Below, one piece after another: positions 35,847-48,464 of a DNA stretch of 64,000 nucleotides. Position numbers and translations under genes: made by a program. Position 1 is the first letter of the stretch. Each line of letters opens with the position of its first letter. Below the pieces are notes generated by a model. That model saw only the letters and a list, made by a program, of their open reading frames with translations. It was not told the DNA's origin and made no database searches. Origin of the DNA: Acridotheres tristis (Eukaryota; Chordata; Aves; Passeriformes; Sturnidae); NCBI GenBank assembly GCA_037013685.1, contig CM072885.1:23235479-23299478 (forward strand). The letters run 5' to 3'.

Positions 35847-38190
35847 AGCATATATTTTACGTTTATATTTAATTTCAAAACATGCTCTGAAATACAAATT
35901 GAGTTGAGATTACATTTACGGTAAGAGTTAGGATTTGCAAAATGGGCTGAACTACTGTTTTTTACAGCTGGCTTCTACAGGACCAAGCCTTGATGTGACA
36001 ATACTAATAACTGTCAGTGACGTAACCTGATCCACACCCAGATTAGGTATCAGCGTGGGTTAGAATTAACACTCAGATAAGTTAAAGAAATTTAAGACCT
36101 GGGTTCAAAGAGCAAGTTAAGACCTTGTCCCAGCTGGTTCAGATATCTTATCCTGTCCATCTGTTCTCTGATAGCTTGGATTAGCATTAAAATTTGAGAA
36201 AATGCAGGCTGAAGATCTTTTTAACTAATAGCTAATATATATTTAAGATGAAAAATAATATGAACAGAACTAATTATATAATGTTGGTACAAAAGTGGGA
36301 AGAATACCTGATTTATCATTATGTTTAGAGCTGTTGGTAATATATAAGAAAGCAAGTATATATAAGAAAGCATATTATGAATAATTCTGTTGGTGAAGCC
36401 TGAAATGTTGGCAGCATTCAATAAGAGTATATATCAACAAGTTTGGATTCTTTTGTCTAATGAGATGCTGTTGGTCTCATTTTAGGGTTAGAATTGCTGT
36501 TGCAGTCACATCAAGGAGTTATATATACTGACATGTTTAATAGGACTCCCACAAGAACACTGACTCCTCACGGCACAGTCAAAGATCTTGTTGACCTTCT
36601 GCTGCAACAGGACTTCAATGTCTATGATCCAACGTCTATCTGGGACCATCAGTGCAGTGTGACTTTGGCTCAGTTTTACTGAGAAAAATCTTGTAAAGTG
36701 AGAAAGTATGCAATGAAATCCAGCAAGGTAAGGAAAAAAGGACAAATATAATTGCTCAAATGGTAATAGCTGTCATATCAGGAGTTCAGGAGGGAAAATA
36801 AAACTACCATTTAAACTACTTTTATAGTCAAAAGGTATGAAACTTTAAAGGAAAAAGATAATCTAAAGATGCAAAGTCAAAAAGAGTGAGGATCAGCCAA
36901 CTGTAAGGCATGAGAAGGGCCAGCATTTGCACTGGTTAGCAAAGGCTTGGGAAATACCAGGATGATGAGCTTACTATTAGTCATTAACTCATGTTAGATA
37001 TCTATCATGCACGTTATCCAACCAGTAATTTCTCAAGGATGTTTCCTGCTTATCGTGTCTCTGCACACTGCAAAAGTTGCCTACACACAGCTATTAAGAA
37101 AAGAAGGTTACATGGCTAAGTAAACAAATCTGATAAATGACTAAGACCACTGCTAAAATTAAAATTTGGGTTAAGTCTTCAGTGTGATGGTCTGAAAGTT
37201 TTCATGGATCTTGGAAAATCCATAGGCATAAAACAAGGATAAATGCTAGCCTAGTCTTTATAATTGGATGAAAGGCAACATGAGCCCTGGCCTCTGAATA
37301 GATTGCATGTTAAGGTCCCAATTTAAACAAGCTGATCCATCATAAAGGTCAGTTCTGAGATTAAGACTTGGATAAGAGCAATTGTAATGGCATGTTCCAT
37401 GTCCAGTTTAATCCTCAAGATTCCAAGCAAAAAAAAGTTGAAATCTGTAGAGACTAGCTACTATTGACAGTCCAATGCTGATAGGTTTGCCTAGCCAGTG
37501 TCTAAGGCTGGGCTTTAACACAAGCATGAAAGTCAAATCGTAAACTGAAGAATTGTCTCTCCTTTGGGATTTTGAAGGGCCTGGAGGAGTATAGATTAGG
37601 GGCTAGTAATGATAAAGTGGACTCTAGAGTTATATACTTCTCACTTTAAGGTCAGGAACAAAAAACATGAGTCACAGAGCTACATTTTGTTGTTTCTAAA
37701 TCATTTTTTCGACACAGGTCAAAGGAGAACTGAACTCTTGTTACTATTTCTGCTGGTGTTATAAACTAACACTCAGATTATAATTGCAATCAGATTAGGA
37801 CTACAAACGGAAATGCTTTAATGTTTTAATTGATGAACCTACAAAAGGTGACTAATATTTCTTATTATATCTGTCTATTTTATGTTTTACATCCAGGTTA
37901 CTCTTAGAAATAAGGTTAGGATTTGGGAAAATTTAGATTGAAGAATTAGTTTTGTAATCTATGCTAGGAATCTTACTCTAATAGAAAAAGAGCTAAAGGT
38001 AACATGCAGTTATTTGTCGTGCTGTGTATGTAGATATCTTAGCTATAAGTAATATAAACGTCAAGGTCCAAGGTCAGAATCCTAGGCTGAAGGTTCCAGG
38101 ACTCTGTTGTCTAATTAGCTCTGCAGATAGTTCCAGGGTGAAATGAGGACTGCCTCAAGTAGGAAGGCACAACTTTCAGTTTGACTACTT
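35847..38190. other. unique-looking block, possibly a very old tandem repeat
   Basis: No gene recognised. The sequence has many words of the type TTAGGATTT, GGGTTAGAATT, AGATTAGG and AAGGTCAG, spaced irregularly, giving the impression of a heavily diverged minisatellite. A clean 14-bp tandem duplication (TATATAAGAAAGCA, 18-bp period) lies at 36341-36372. Frames at 36494-36682 and 36506-36745 are featureless. Confidence 0.4.
36341..36372. repeat. two-copy tandem repeat, 18-bp period
   Basis: TATATAAGAAAGCA occurs at 36341-36354 and again at 36359-36372. Confidence 0.8.
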
Positions 38191-38770
38191 GGAATAGAAT
38201 CACAGAATCAATACGGTTGGAAAAGACCTCCAATATCATAGAGTCCAACCTGCTCTAATATTTGACCACATTTTCAGTGAAGAAATTTCTTATAATGTCC
38301 AACCTGAATGTCATTTGTGTCATCCTGAGGACATTTCCTCTCCTTCTGTTGGTAGTTGTCTGGGACAAGAGGCTAACACCCAACTGTCTACTCCCTCCTT
38401 TCAGGCAGTTGTAGAGTGATAAGGTCTCCCCTGAGCCTCCTTTTCCCCATGCTAAAGAACCCCAGCTACCTCAGCTGCTTCTCACACAGCTCACTCTCTA
38501 GACCCTTCACCGCCTCCATTGCCCTTCTCTGGATACACTCCAGCCCCTCAGTGTCTTTCTTGTAGTGAGGGGCCCACAATTACATACAGAACTTGAGGAT
38601 GCAGCCTTGACAGTGCCAAGAATAGAGGGACAAGGGAGAGGTTTTGTTGATCCCCTTCCACTCTTCACCAAGAATCAACAACCTTATCACTCTGTATTGG
38701 CTGTGCCCAAAGCATCCTCTGGCCACCTCATTTCCCATCAGCCCTTTTCTGTTCATAAACATCAGGCATA
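38191..38770 (-). mobile_element. CR1 LINE, 3' part
   Basis: The plus strand reads a reverse-complement CR1 from the 3' terminus (AATAGAATCACAGAATCA, CGGTTGGAAAAGACCTC). It continues through TTATAATGTCCAACCTGAA, TTTCAGGCAGTTGTAGAG, AAGGTCTCCCCTGAGCCTCC and TTGCCCTTCTCTGG to GGGGCCCACAATTACA. After about 38620 the match weakens, with CTCTGGCCACCTCATTTCCC perhaps still CR1-derived. The piece is mostly 3' UTR and the last part of pol. Frames at 38565-38771 and 38580-38762 are shadows. Confidence 0.9.
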
Positions 38771-40040
38771 GCAGGGCACTTCCCTGGTAGGCTCAGAATA
38801 TGGTCAGAATAAGAATTCAATGTACTATTTAAATAAATTATATTTCTCACATCTCCTGCAAGGCCTCCAGTTCCTGAAAGACTAAACAAAAGATGTCAGG
38901 GGTCTCACTTCCATTACTAAATTAACTGTCTTACTAATCAAAGATACATTTAGAAGCATAAGAATTCAGGTTTTTAAAGTCTAGTCCAAACATTTGCAAA
39001 AACCTTCAACTATAAGGGATGATGGCAGCTCATCATATCATTTTCAGTGCCAGGGAAAACAGGTTTGTCCAGTTTATGATTATAGTTAGGTAGAACATTA
39101 ATGAAAGTAGCTCACAGGCATATTACTGATTATTCTATAAAAGCTAGAAAAGAGAGATGAGGAATGGTGACAGCAGGAGCTGATGTGCTATTGCTAATAT
39201 TAATTTAAATACAGTTGATTAACCCTAATTTTGATCTAAATTTTAAACCAGAGTTAGACTGTCTTCCTAATTCATCTTTACCTATTTTAATTTAGTGGTG
39301 GGTCCATTAAAGTTTATAGATATAATCCTGGCTAATAGAAAGAGAAATTATTTTTCCAAACCAGGTGCAGTTACATGGCCTTTGAAAAAAATTCAGCACT
39401 ATGCTGAGATTACAAGTTGACAAAGCAGAAGCTGAGAGATTTGTGTTTCTTGATTGATCTTGGAAGGTCTTTTATTGCAACATAAGGGAAGATAACAAGA
39501 GACCTATTGCTCTTTCAGACATGCTTCTTATTGCTTGATCAGTAACTTAGATCTGTAAAGAATTAAGACTATCATGGAATATTTCAGAAAGAAAAATGAT
39601 GTCTGTGTCTACCTGAGATTTTTGCCATTTGTACAGGGGGAAAGACTGCATTGTATTCAATCTTGGTTTACATTTTGGATCAATGAGAGCACTGGTCTCA
39701 GCAACAGAAAAACAGGCTGAATGTAGGGGTTTTATTCTTCTGATTAATCCTGTGGGACTAAAAGAGTTACTGAAGAAAATCAGAAGCTAAACCCTTCTAG
39801 AAGAACTCACTAGTGAGGGGACACATGGGTGGTAAATCAGGCCACCACTTAGGCTAGGCCTGGTTGAGCTAGTTTTAGGCTAAATGTGGAAATACAAAGT
39901 GTTTATTGGAGTTTCCTCAGTCCAGCTTGTTTTGAAAGAGCCAATTTGAACAGAGGTGATAAAATTTTACTGCCAAAAAAAGGCTGACTGATGTTTATTA
40001 GGCTGCAGTCATAAATGTGCATGGAGACTAATATTAATTT
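38771..40040. other. unique-looking AT-rich block, no recognised gene
   Basis: Continues the composition of 35847-38190, with GTTAGG and TTAGAC-type words but no clear repeat unit. No gene recognised; the frame at 39903-40112 (minus) is partly in the following LTR. Confidence 0.45.
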
Positions 40041-40622
40041 TGTCTGCTGGTTTTGGCTGAGATGGAATTCATTGTCTTCATAGAGTATATGGGGCTTTGT
40101 TTTGGATTTCACGCTGAAATCAGGGTTGATAACACATTGATCACATTGATGCTTTAGCTACTGCCCAGCAGCACTTAAATGTCAAGTCCTTTTCTGCCTC
40201 TCAGCCCACTAGTGGGGAGGCTGGGAGTGCACAAGCAGCTGGGAGACAGCACAGCTGGGATAGCTGACCCCAGCTGATCAGAGCTGATCCATCATGCTGA
40301 ACAATAAAACCTGCAGAAATAAGGAAGCAAAAAAGTTTGAAGTTAAGGAACTTGTCTTCCTCAGTCACTGTTATATCTGATAGAACCCTGCTTTCCTCAG
40401 GAGGGCTGAACCTCTGCCTGTCCATGGAGAGTGATGAATCCATTCCATGCTTTGGTTGCATGAGTAGCTTTTGCTGTACCTATTAAACTGCCTTTGACTC
40501 AACCCATGAGTTTCCTCAGTTTTATCCTTCAGATTCTCTCCTGCATCCCATTTGTGTGAGAAGGAAGGAGGGAGTGTAGATAGCTGTGTGAGTCTGTGCC
40601 TACTGGGGTTAACCTCAAAACT
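40041..40622 (+). mobile_element. solo LTR, avian ERVL-like family (copy C)
   Basis: It starts TGTCTGCTGGTTTTGGCTGAG and runs through ATGGGGCTTTGTTTTGGATT, GGGAGTGCACAAGCAGCTGGG, ATAGCTGACCCCAGCTGATC and CCTGCTTTCCTCAGGAGGGC. It then reads a CCTATTAAACTGCC polyadenylation signal (ATTAAA at 40482-40487), CTCAACCCATGAGTTTCCTC and a GGGGTTAACC end. The order is the same as in the copy at 9317-9838, which is shorter because it lacks the GGGAGTGCACAAG segment. The 3' terminus is eroded, and no target duplication was found. No viral reading frames adjoin. The minus-strand frame at 40201-40461 is a shadow. Confidence 0.88.
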
Positions 40623-43600
40623 TTGTCAAGAGCAGCCCATCAGGCAGAGGTGAGAGCACTATGAGTGGAACCATTTTGTTAGCAGTAAGACTGATGATTA
40701 GTTTGGATCCTCACATAAAACAGATTTTGCTTTATAGTAAAGCTTAGCATTAGGATTCAGAATTACTGATAATCTTCTTAAATTGCATTTTCAACAAAAA
40801 GATAATACTTCAGGATAAAGCTTAAGCAGGTACAACTTGAGCAATTCTCATGGGTATCAGGTACAGAAGGTAGAAAGTCTTCAATTTCATTGAGGAGAGA
40901 CCTTAAGGTTGAGCTGAAAACAGATGTCATATTAAGAACAGGGCTAAAAGTACATTTCATTCCCCTATTTTTCAAGTGGACTTTCAATAGCCCTAAACTC
41001 TGCTAAACAACAATAAAGAGACAACTACTCTTTATCTTCAGCTAAAGAGTTATTTACATTTAAAAGTTAAACAGACAGAAAATTCTGTGGGGTTTGTTTT
41101 GGTGGGGAGGTTGTTTCCAAATTTGGTTTACAAATAACTTCAGACAAGACAGCAGTCTTTAATGGATTTCTTGAACTCATTTGAATAATGATTTTTGTTT
41201 AAGCTTTAGGGTGGCTTCAGAAAATCAAAAAACATAGATGCAAGTTAATTTTTAACAGTATTCAGAATTGATATTACGACACATATTGGTTTGATTTCGG
41301 TCAAAATTAGGTCTCACAGGGCTAAGATATTTCTAAACAAAGCCTAGGGGAGAGAATGATGGTTATGGTTCTGTAACCAGGGGATGATGCTATGCCTAAT
41401 TGAAAGAAACCTTTGAGACAGATAGGAACAAGCACGTGGTTGATGTAATTGACAAAATTTTGTCTTGAGACACAAAACAGGTAGAGAGTTAAAGTTATAG
41501 GTGAAGTTTGGATTCATTTACAGGAAAGAAATCATAGAAATATATTGTATTGAGGAGACCTTTGAAAAAACAAACTATGCAGGCTCAAATTTCAATTGAA
41601 AAATTCTTATCTGATTTCATTTAATGTTCTAGATTGGCCTAGGTAACTCTAGGTTAAGATACATAATTCTGGGTTGTCACATAACTGACATCCTGAAGAA
41701 CTTCTATCACATTGGGACAGACCAAACTATGCTGCTCCTTTTCTCAGCTACCCAGGGCACATCAAGTAGGTATGGTATGTTTAAGCTTTTTTTTTAAGCT
41801 AACACTTTGGGGGGTTGAGAGGGTTTTTTATTCTTCTTTTATTTTCTTTTCTTTCTTTGTAAATTGGGAACTTTTTATTTTTATTTGGATAATACAGGTA
41901 TTGCTTCACATTTTTTGGACAAGAGAAAATGAGCTTCTCTGGAGACGTTTTAACAAGATGTTTTTGTGACTTCTTTCATAATGAAAAAGGTGACTTTTCT
42001 CTGCTAAAAGACACCTGCTGAAGACAGATCTTGAATCTTCAGCCTGTCTTTCAGATGTCTTTTGATGCACAGTGTTTGAAGTGAACACAATGAAAAATTT
42101 TTCCCTGTCTATCTACCAGATAACAACAGAATGTTTCCTCCAGGTGGGCACTGCAGGTGCTCACTGCAAGGGGGTAGAGGAAGGATGAAGGGATGAAGAT
42201 TGTGCATTATCTGTAAGCCTCAGAACCAACAATAATTCATAAGTCTAGACAGGAGAGGAAGAAAGGGAGAAAGGGAGAAAGGGAGAACCTATCCATATCT
42301 TATATCAAAGAATATCAACCAACACCATTCACTCCAGAAAAACATACTTCAATTATGTGAGTCACAAATAGAGAGCATGAAGAGTGGAATGCCTAGTTTC
42401 AGAGCTCAGAAAGGGAAAACAACGGCAGATGATGACTAGTGTTTCTCAAGTTCACTTTATTCTGCTTCATACTAGCCCTCAAAGGTCTGAAAGCTTGTGT
42501 CTTGGCCACATTTGGGAGGATTTTCACATGGCTAACCCAAAGGCCAGCTTCAGACCAAATATCTATTGCCTAATCTAATACCACAGGGAATCTACAGCAT
42601 CTAAGGAAAGGTCCCTGGTGTTTTCTGTTAATGTTGTTCTTGGAAATAGCTTTGCTGTCCTGGCTGGAGAATCCAAAAGGGAAATCCAGTTGGATACAGA
42701 CATTTTTCATAAAAGTTTCAGCACCGTATTGTAGAGGTTTGACAGACTACATAATTTGAAACGAGATGCTAAAATTACATCTACTAGCCCCCTCTAGAAT
42801 AATGACTAGATAAGTAATACATTCTACAGGCTTTTTTAACAGGTTAAAAAAAACCCAGCCAATTAAATGAAAGTGGAAAATAAATTTTTTCATTTTAATA
42901 GTTTAACCTTAAAAGAGAGAAAACATGGAAAACTTGACACTGCAACAAATCTTGAAAATTGCCACCTACTAACTAACTCTAGATACACACTGAAAAACTA
43001 TAAAACTTCTGAGCTGAGTTGGTATCGTAAACAAGACAGCATCACCTCCTCAGATTTAGGAAAGAAACAAGCATTCAAAGGCCTTTACTGAAACAAGATC
43101 CCCTCTAATCTAAAAATCGTGGTTTAAGAAAAAGTTCTAGAAAGTTTTCTCAACCAATATCAAACGCACTAATGGAATCACCTTCATTTTTATTCAGTAT
43201 CATAGTAGTAGGAAAAAAATCCTATGTAACCTGCTTCTGAACCAAATTATGTATTAGAGAACCTGGAGCATTTCCAAATGCCAGGAGGAGAACCTCGGGG
43301 TCAATAGGATTAACTCCCATTTCTTCAGCTTTACTGTGCAAAGACCACAGAGAGCATGATAGGTTTCTTCAGCAATTTGGTGGTAGTTTCACAGGAGCTG
43401 GCAAACTAACTAATAAAGCCAGAGGCACTTCTGCTCCTCTTCATGGCACTCGTGGTGAGTACCAGAGAACAGCACATTACCCTCAGGAAAACAGCTGACA
43501 CTCTTCAAAATGCTAAAAGGGTATTTTTTAATGTGGAGATTTTATGGAGGGTTGTTGGGGGGGGGGTTAAGGGCTTTTTATCTGCTACTCTTAGTACTTA

Positions 43601-45889
43601 ACTACTGAGTACTTGATCATTACTAGGGAGAGGCAGGTGATAAAGTAGAAGGGGAAAAACTGCTTGTGATCTAACACTCTAATTTCCTTTCAAAGCAGAT
43701 TTTTATTAACCTAATGTTAGGCAAAAGATTCATCATAATGTTCTGTGTAACAAACAGAAAGTCAAATAAATTATGACATACTGAAAGATGAAATTACGTG
43801 TTTCAAATTCATATTAAATTTAAGCAGTACTATGGAATCTTTCACCAACAAGCCAATCCAAAAATGTCAGCAATAAAGTAACATCCACCATAAAAAAAAC
43901 TGAAGTCAAATTAGCTCCTATTCACCAAAAGTCTACTTTTAGGCTTATTAATTACAAAGAATCATCTCAATATGCAAAACAAAAATGCTGAAAAAAATGC
44001 AGTTCTGGTGTTTTGAGGTTACTTGTGGGTGTTGGACATAGAGCATTAAAGGGGGTAAAAGATTCTGGAACTGCTGGTAAAATTAAAAAATGAGATGTAA
44101 ATGCTTGGTATTGATCTGAAGCTAAGTCTTCTGATAAATGCATTATCTGTTTTGAATACCTTATTGAACAGAACTAAGTGTTTCAAAGCCTGAAGATACT
44201 TGATTTTTATGCTATCTATAGGGACAGGATACAGCTATGAAATTATTCACCAAAGTTTTGGAAATATTTTGGTGCAGAGTCCAAGTCTTGCCAAACATTA
44301 ACATTTTCCAATGAAAAGACAAGGTTAAATATGCCCTGACAGTGCTACTGCAAAGAGAAGGAAAGGCAAGTTGCATTCTGGCCTCATCTAAGCTGTAATG
44401 GGGTGCACATATTTGCAACGGTGAAGATAATTGAAAAGTATTGATACTCTCAATTCTATGTGCAGGAGATGGTGAAATGCCACTATCAGACAAAAACTTA
44501 TTTATTTTCTAAAGGGCAAATGCTGTCTGCCCTCTCAAAGGGTCCATGAATAGGGAAAGGGCACACTGTCCCCAAAACAGATGGTGGATAACTGGCAGAA
44601 AGGACTGCTTTGTAGGCTAGACATGTCCACTATTAATTTAAAGTTCCTTCTTTCTATCTCAGGGGCAGGCTTAAAGTTGTCTTTCCCTTATGTCCAAATG
44701 CAAAGATGGTATGTTGCAGAAACATCAGTTGCCTCATGGTTTGTAGACTGAAAAAAGCACTAAGCTGGGAGAAAGGTGAGGTGTCCTCATGCGTGTTGAT
44801 ACTCTGCTCGGAAACTAGCATACATTTCCATCACCTGATTGGCCTAGACTTAAGGAGAAATCAAGTGATGATGTGAAACCATGGCTGTTGCAAGCCAAAG
44901 CTAACATGACACAGCAGATCTCAGAGATGGCTACATACAGGCTGGTCTTTCTTATTCTAAGAAATACTATTTTCCTGACTTGAGACACAGCAATCACTTT
45001 TACGAGGTGACTACCAAAATTCTGTCTTAAGCAAAAATGTGGTCCTGTGTTCCAAATACTTGGAGACTGATTCAAACCCTACCAGCATTAGAATGTCTTC
45101 AAATTTATTGAGAGTTTTGTATATTCTAGCATGAAAGGAGAAAACTTCTTACACCAAAGGCAGGATTAATCAATAAGTGTTGAATTGATTCACATAATGA
45201 CATTTCCCCTTAGCTATTCTGAATAATTTCATTCACGAAAGAGAATGAGACAGTCATTTTCATTTACCAGTATGTCAGGGATTTCCAAACAGGCTTTGAA
45301 TATCTACATTCATTTAGCTGTATCCCTGTTTGAATGAGGCTTAGAGTGATTCACTAAAGCATTTGAGCAGTCATTTCCCCCTGAATTCTGGAGGTTAAGT
45401 TTCCACTCTGCAGTCATAATGAAAATACATAAAATAAAAGGATGCACAAATTCAATACAACTGATAATTTTTTCATAAGCAATACTAATACAAGATTATC
45501 ACCCTCCCTGTACTTTATCACTTTAGCTATGTTTTTAAAAGGCTGATTACATCACTACTAAGGCTGAATATTTTTGAGCAGTTCAGTAGAACCAAGACAA
45601 TTCTTATGGGGTCTGCAACTTTTTTATACAAATTTTTGATCTCAGAGTCTACAGCACACACTGTGGTATTTTTTACTTCACGTGTCACCTTTTTTGAAAG
45701 AAAATGTGCATAAAGAGTTTTTCCACTGAAAGTGACCAAATTTATGGGGGAAAATCTGTGCTCAAAAGCTAGAAGTTTTTACTTTACAGTAGAAAAATAA
45801 ATTATTCATTCTTCAAAGGATGAAAATGATGGTGAGAGCATGGGTATGCCCCTGAAGTGTACAAGAAGTGATACCAGTGGTCCCCAGAA
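40623..45889. other. AT-rich DNA, no recognised gene
   Basis: More than five kilobases without a recognised gene. It contains a purine-rich 8-bp repeat at 42251-42287, a G10 run at 43557-43566 and T-rich DNA near 41790-41880. Frames such as 41712-41969 and 44212-44493 lack recognisable features. Confidence 0.5.
42251..42287. repeat. short (GAAAGGGA)n microsatellite
   Basis: About three and a half copies of the 8-bp purine unit, following AGGAGAGGAA. Confidence 0.85.
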
Positions 45890-47060
45890 GTTCAAACTCT
45901 CCAAAGCAAGTTGAGGACATCAGTACCCCCTGCCTCTACATACCCTGAAAGGCATACACTGAGAAGGGCATGTGCCTCATTCACCTGTCTCTCAGCAGAG
46001 CTAGAGCCCCTCTCTCCAGCCAGCAGGACACATCTGCCCCAGTCAGGACATGGACCTGTGAATAACCTCTCAGAAAGTGGCACTTAAGCCACCTTGGTCC
46101 TTTCTCACACAACAGACACCAGGAAGAGAAAGAAGTGCATAAAAGGAAGAGACTAGCACAACTGGAACACTCTGTCAGGAACACTGACAGAGCTCCCCAG
46201 GTACACTGACACCAGCTCAGAACCTTCTTTAATTTCTTCTATCCCTAGGTTAAGTAAGAAGGCTCTTTGTCCTAGTCCTTCTTCCGGGCTGGCATGTTTG
46301 GGCACCTTCAGTGGCTGTTGGGAGGAAAGTGTTAAAAGCAGAAGAATGGTGAAGGGGATTCATTCAAGTGACCTTGCAGCTGGGAATGCCAAGGCCTGGA
46401 GAATAATGGTGTGGAAAACCAAATATATTGCGCCTTTTCCTGTTCATCCTCTGTTTTGAGGAGTAGGATCTCTTTGTAGAGATAACCTAGGTGTTTACAG
46501 AGACTTGGAGGCACTCTCACAGACCTGCTTGAGCTCCCAGTCTTGGCAGAGAATATTAAAGCTCAGAGATCATAAAAGAACACAAGGGAGATCACAGCTT
46601 GGGGCCTTGACAAAAGGGTGCAAACAGCAGCTTCACCAGTCACCAGGGTGGAGTAAGCCTGATGGTGCCAGCATTCCCACTTGTGTGTCTCCGTTCAGGT
46701 GTTGTTTACGGATCATAGCAAAGTTAGTGAAGTAATAAATTTAATCTTTGCATTCACATTTCACTCAGCAGCAGATGCAAAGACTCTGAGAGCAGGATAC
46801 ACAGTGTTGAAGTAGCAAGCAGTGGCTTGTTGGTTAAGTCACACAAAAGGCAGCTAGAACTGGGTGAGCTAAAAGACCAGACTTTAGTTGGGTCCCAGCC
46901 CAATGGGGGCCCTCAGAGTCTTTGCTGACCAGACAGGCACTGGTTCACTAAGGTCAGGTCAGCCTGCAAAGCTCTGGGATTGGCTCCTCTGCAATGCCAA
47001 GCTGCCATTATCCAGCTGCTCCATCACCACCAATGACCTGAATCAATTACCAAACGATCC
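45890..47060. other. GC-richer block of unknown origin
   Basis: This stretch has higher G+C than its surroundings, a good TATA-like word (GTGCATAAAAGG, about 46136-46147), and a polyadenylation-like AATAAA at 46735-46740 (AGTAATAAATTTAATC). Overlapping short frames occur on both strands (45892-46184 minus, 46505-46735 plus, 46888-47136 plus). The combination recalls a decayed LTR or retroviral fragment, but I could not find TG...CA ends, a target duplication or a recognisable protein motif. It may equally be a transcribed or regulatory segment. I leave it unassigned. Confidence 0.3.
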
Positions 47061-48464
47061 TGTTTTTAGGGTTTTGTCTTTCTATATTGCTTTTTATGCT
47101 CCTGAATCTTTGAGCTACGTGGTAATCTGGTCTTGACTCTCTTACTGCTGGCTATAATTTTATCCTTCTTACCTTTCAACAGAATTTCTCACAAGTCGTC
47201 TTCTTCAGTAGTATGAGAGAGGTTGTGCAGCTGAGACAAACCAGAGCTGGACCTTGGAGCTTTGGGATACAGGCAATTAAACATTTTATAAAAGAGGGTG
47301 ATTCCAGCAATAGTTCTTCTCTCACCTTCTCCTAACATGATCTGCATGGCCTATGATCATGCAGGAGATAACCAGTGGTTCACAACTGTTAAAATGCATC
47401 TTCAATAGCACAGATTTGTGGTCTTACCAACTGAAATATAAATGCCTGCAGAGCACACAGGATTTTTAAGGCATTCTATTTAAAGTAAGAAACAGAGATC
47501 CAGACAATCCATAGTGATTCAATGGTGTTTTTTTCATGTAGAAGGCAACTTAAAAGGGGAAAAACAACACTTACTTCAAGGTACATGGCAAAAGAGAAAG
47601 AAGCTTCAAAGTACATTCTGATGTATCTCCTTGACTTTTTCCAGCAGACACAAAACTTGTAAGCCCCTTGGCTTACAAAAACAGAAATTGTCTGCCCATT
47701 TGCTATTCACCCTTTGCTCTTTTTGGAAAGGAAACTCTAGAAATATCTTCTAGCACTTCTAATTGCAGAAAATCAAAGTTCAGATACACAGGTACAGAAG
47801 AAAAGCAATTCAGGTCAGGAATAATGACAAATATTCAATTTTCCTTTATAGAAAGAGACAATATCTGTAATAAATCTACTCATGCATGTCTCCAGGAAAT
47901 AAATGGTTGTGTTTGCTCAAACCATGTTTGAGTCAGCTTCAAAAGAAAAGTTTCATTTATGTCCATTAATTCACCTTAAGTTTCAGAGGAAGGGTCCAGT
48001 AAGTTCCTATTTCCTCTGAAGTACTGAGCTATGCAATTATGATGTCCCAGAGCTGCAAGAGGTACCCAAGTGCTTCACACAGTTTGATCTTTATCCAGCC
48101 TTTACACTTCAGGTAATTGACTTGTAAGGAAAATTATAATCACCACACATCAAACTTGTTTCAGCATATGCCTAACCATGTACACTCAAAGATACTTCAA
48201 AAATAATAAGTGCCACACTGAAAAGGAAATATAGGCCTTGTCCAAACAGTGGAAGTCAAGAGGCTGCACACTTCTGAGGACATGGGCTTGAGATTTCACT
48301 GAAAAAAACAGGAACTAATTTGATCTTCAGGAATTTATTCATAGCACTGTATATCACAGTTTTTTGTATTGGCTAGACCTCACTTTATTATTTAAGATTA
48401 CCTTTATAAAAAAAAAAGAAAAAAAATCAAAATTACATTTTCAAAGACTCAGTTAAAAGTTTTA
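47061..48464. other. AT-rich DNA, no recognised gene
   Basis: No gene or interspersed repeat recognised. It ends in A-rich sequence at 48408-48428 directly before an LTR. The 87-codon frame at 47668-47931 shows no known motif. Confidence 0.5.

Noticed and set aside
36067..37778. Exact 12-bp word TAACACTCAGAT at 36067 and 37767 as evidence of a 1.7-kb repeat unit
   Set aside because: Many 12-bp matches are expected by chance in a 64-kb window, and the flanks do not align.
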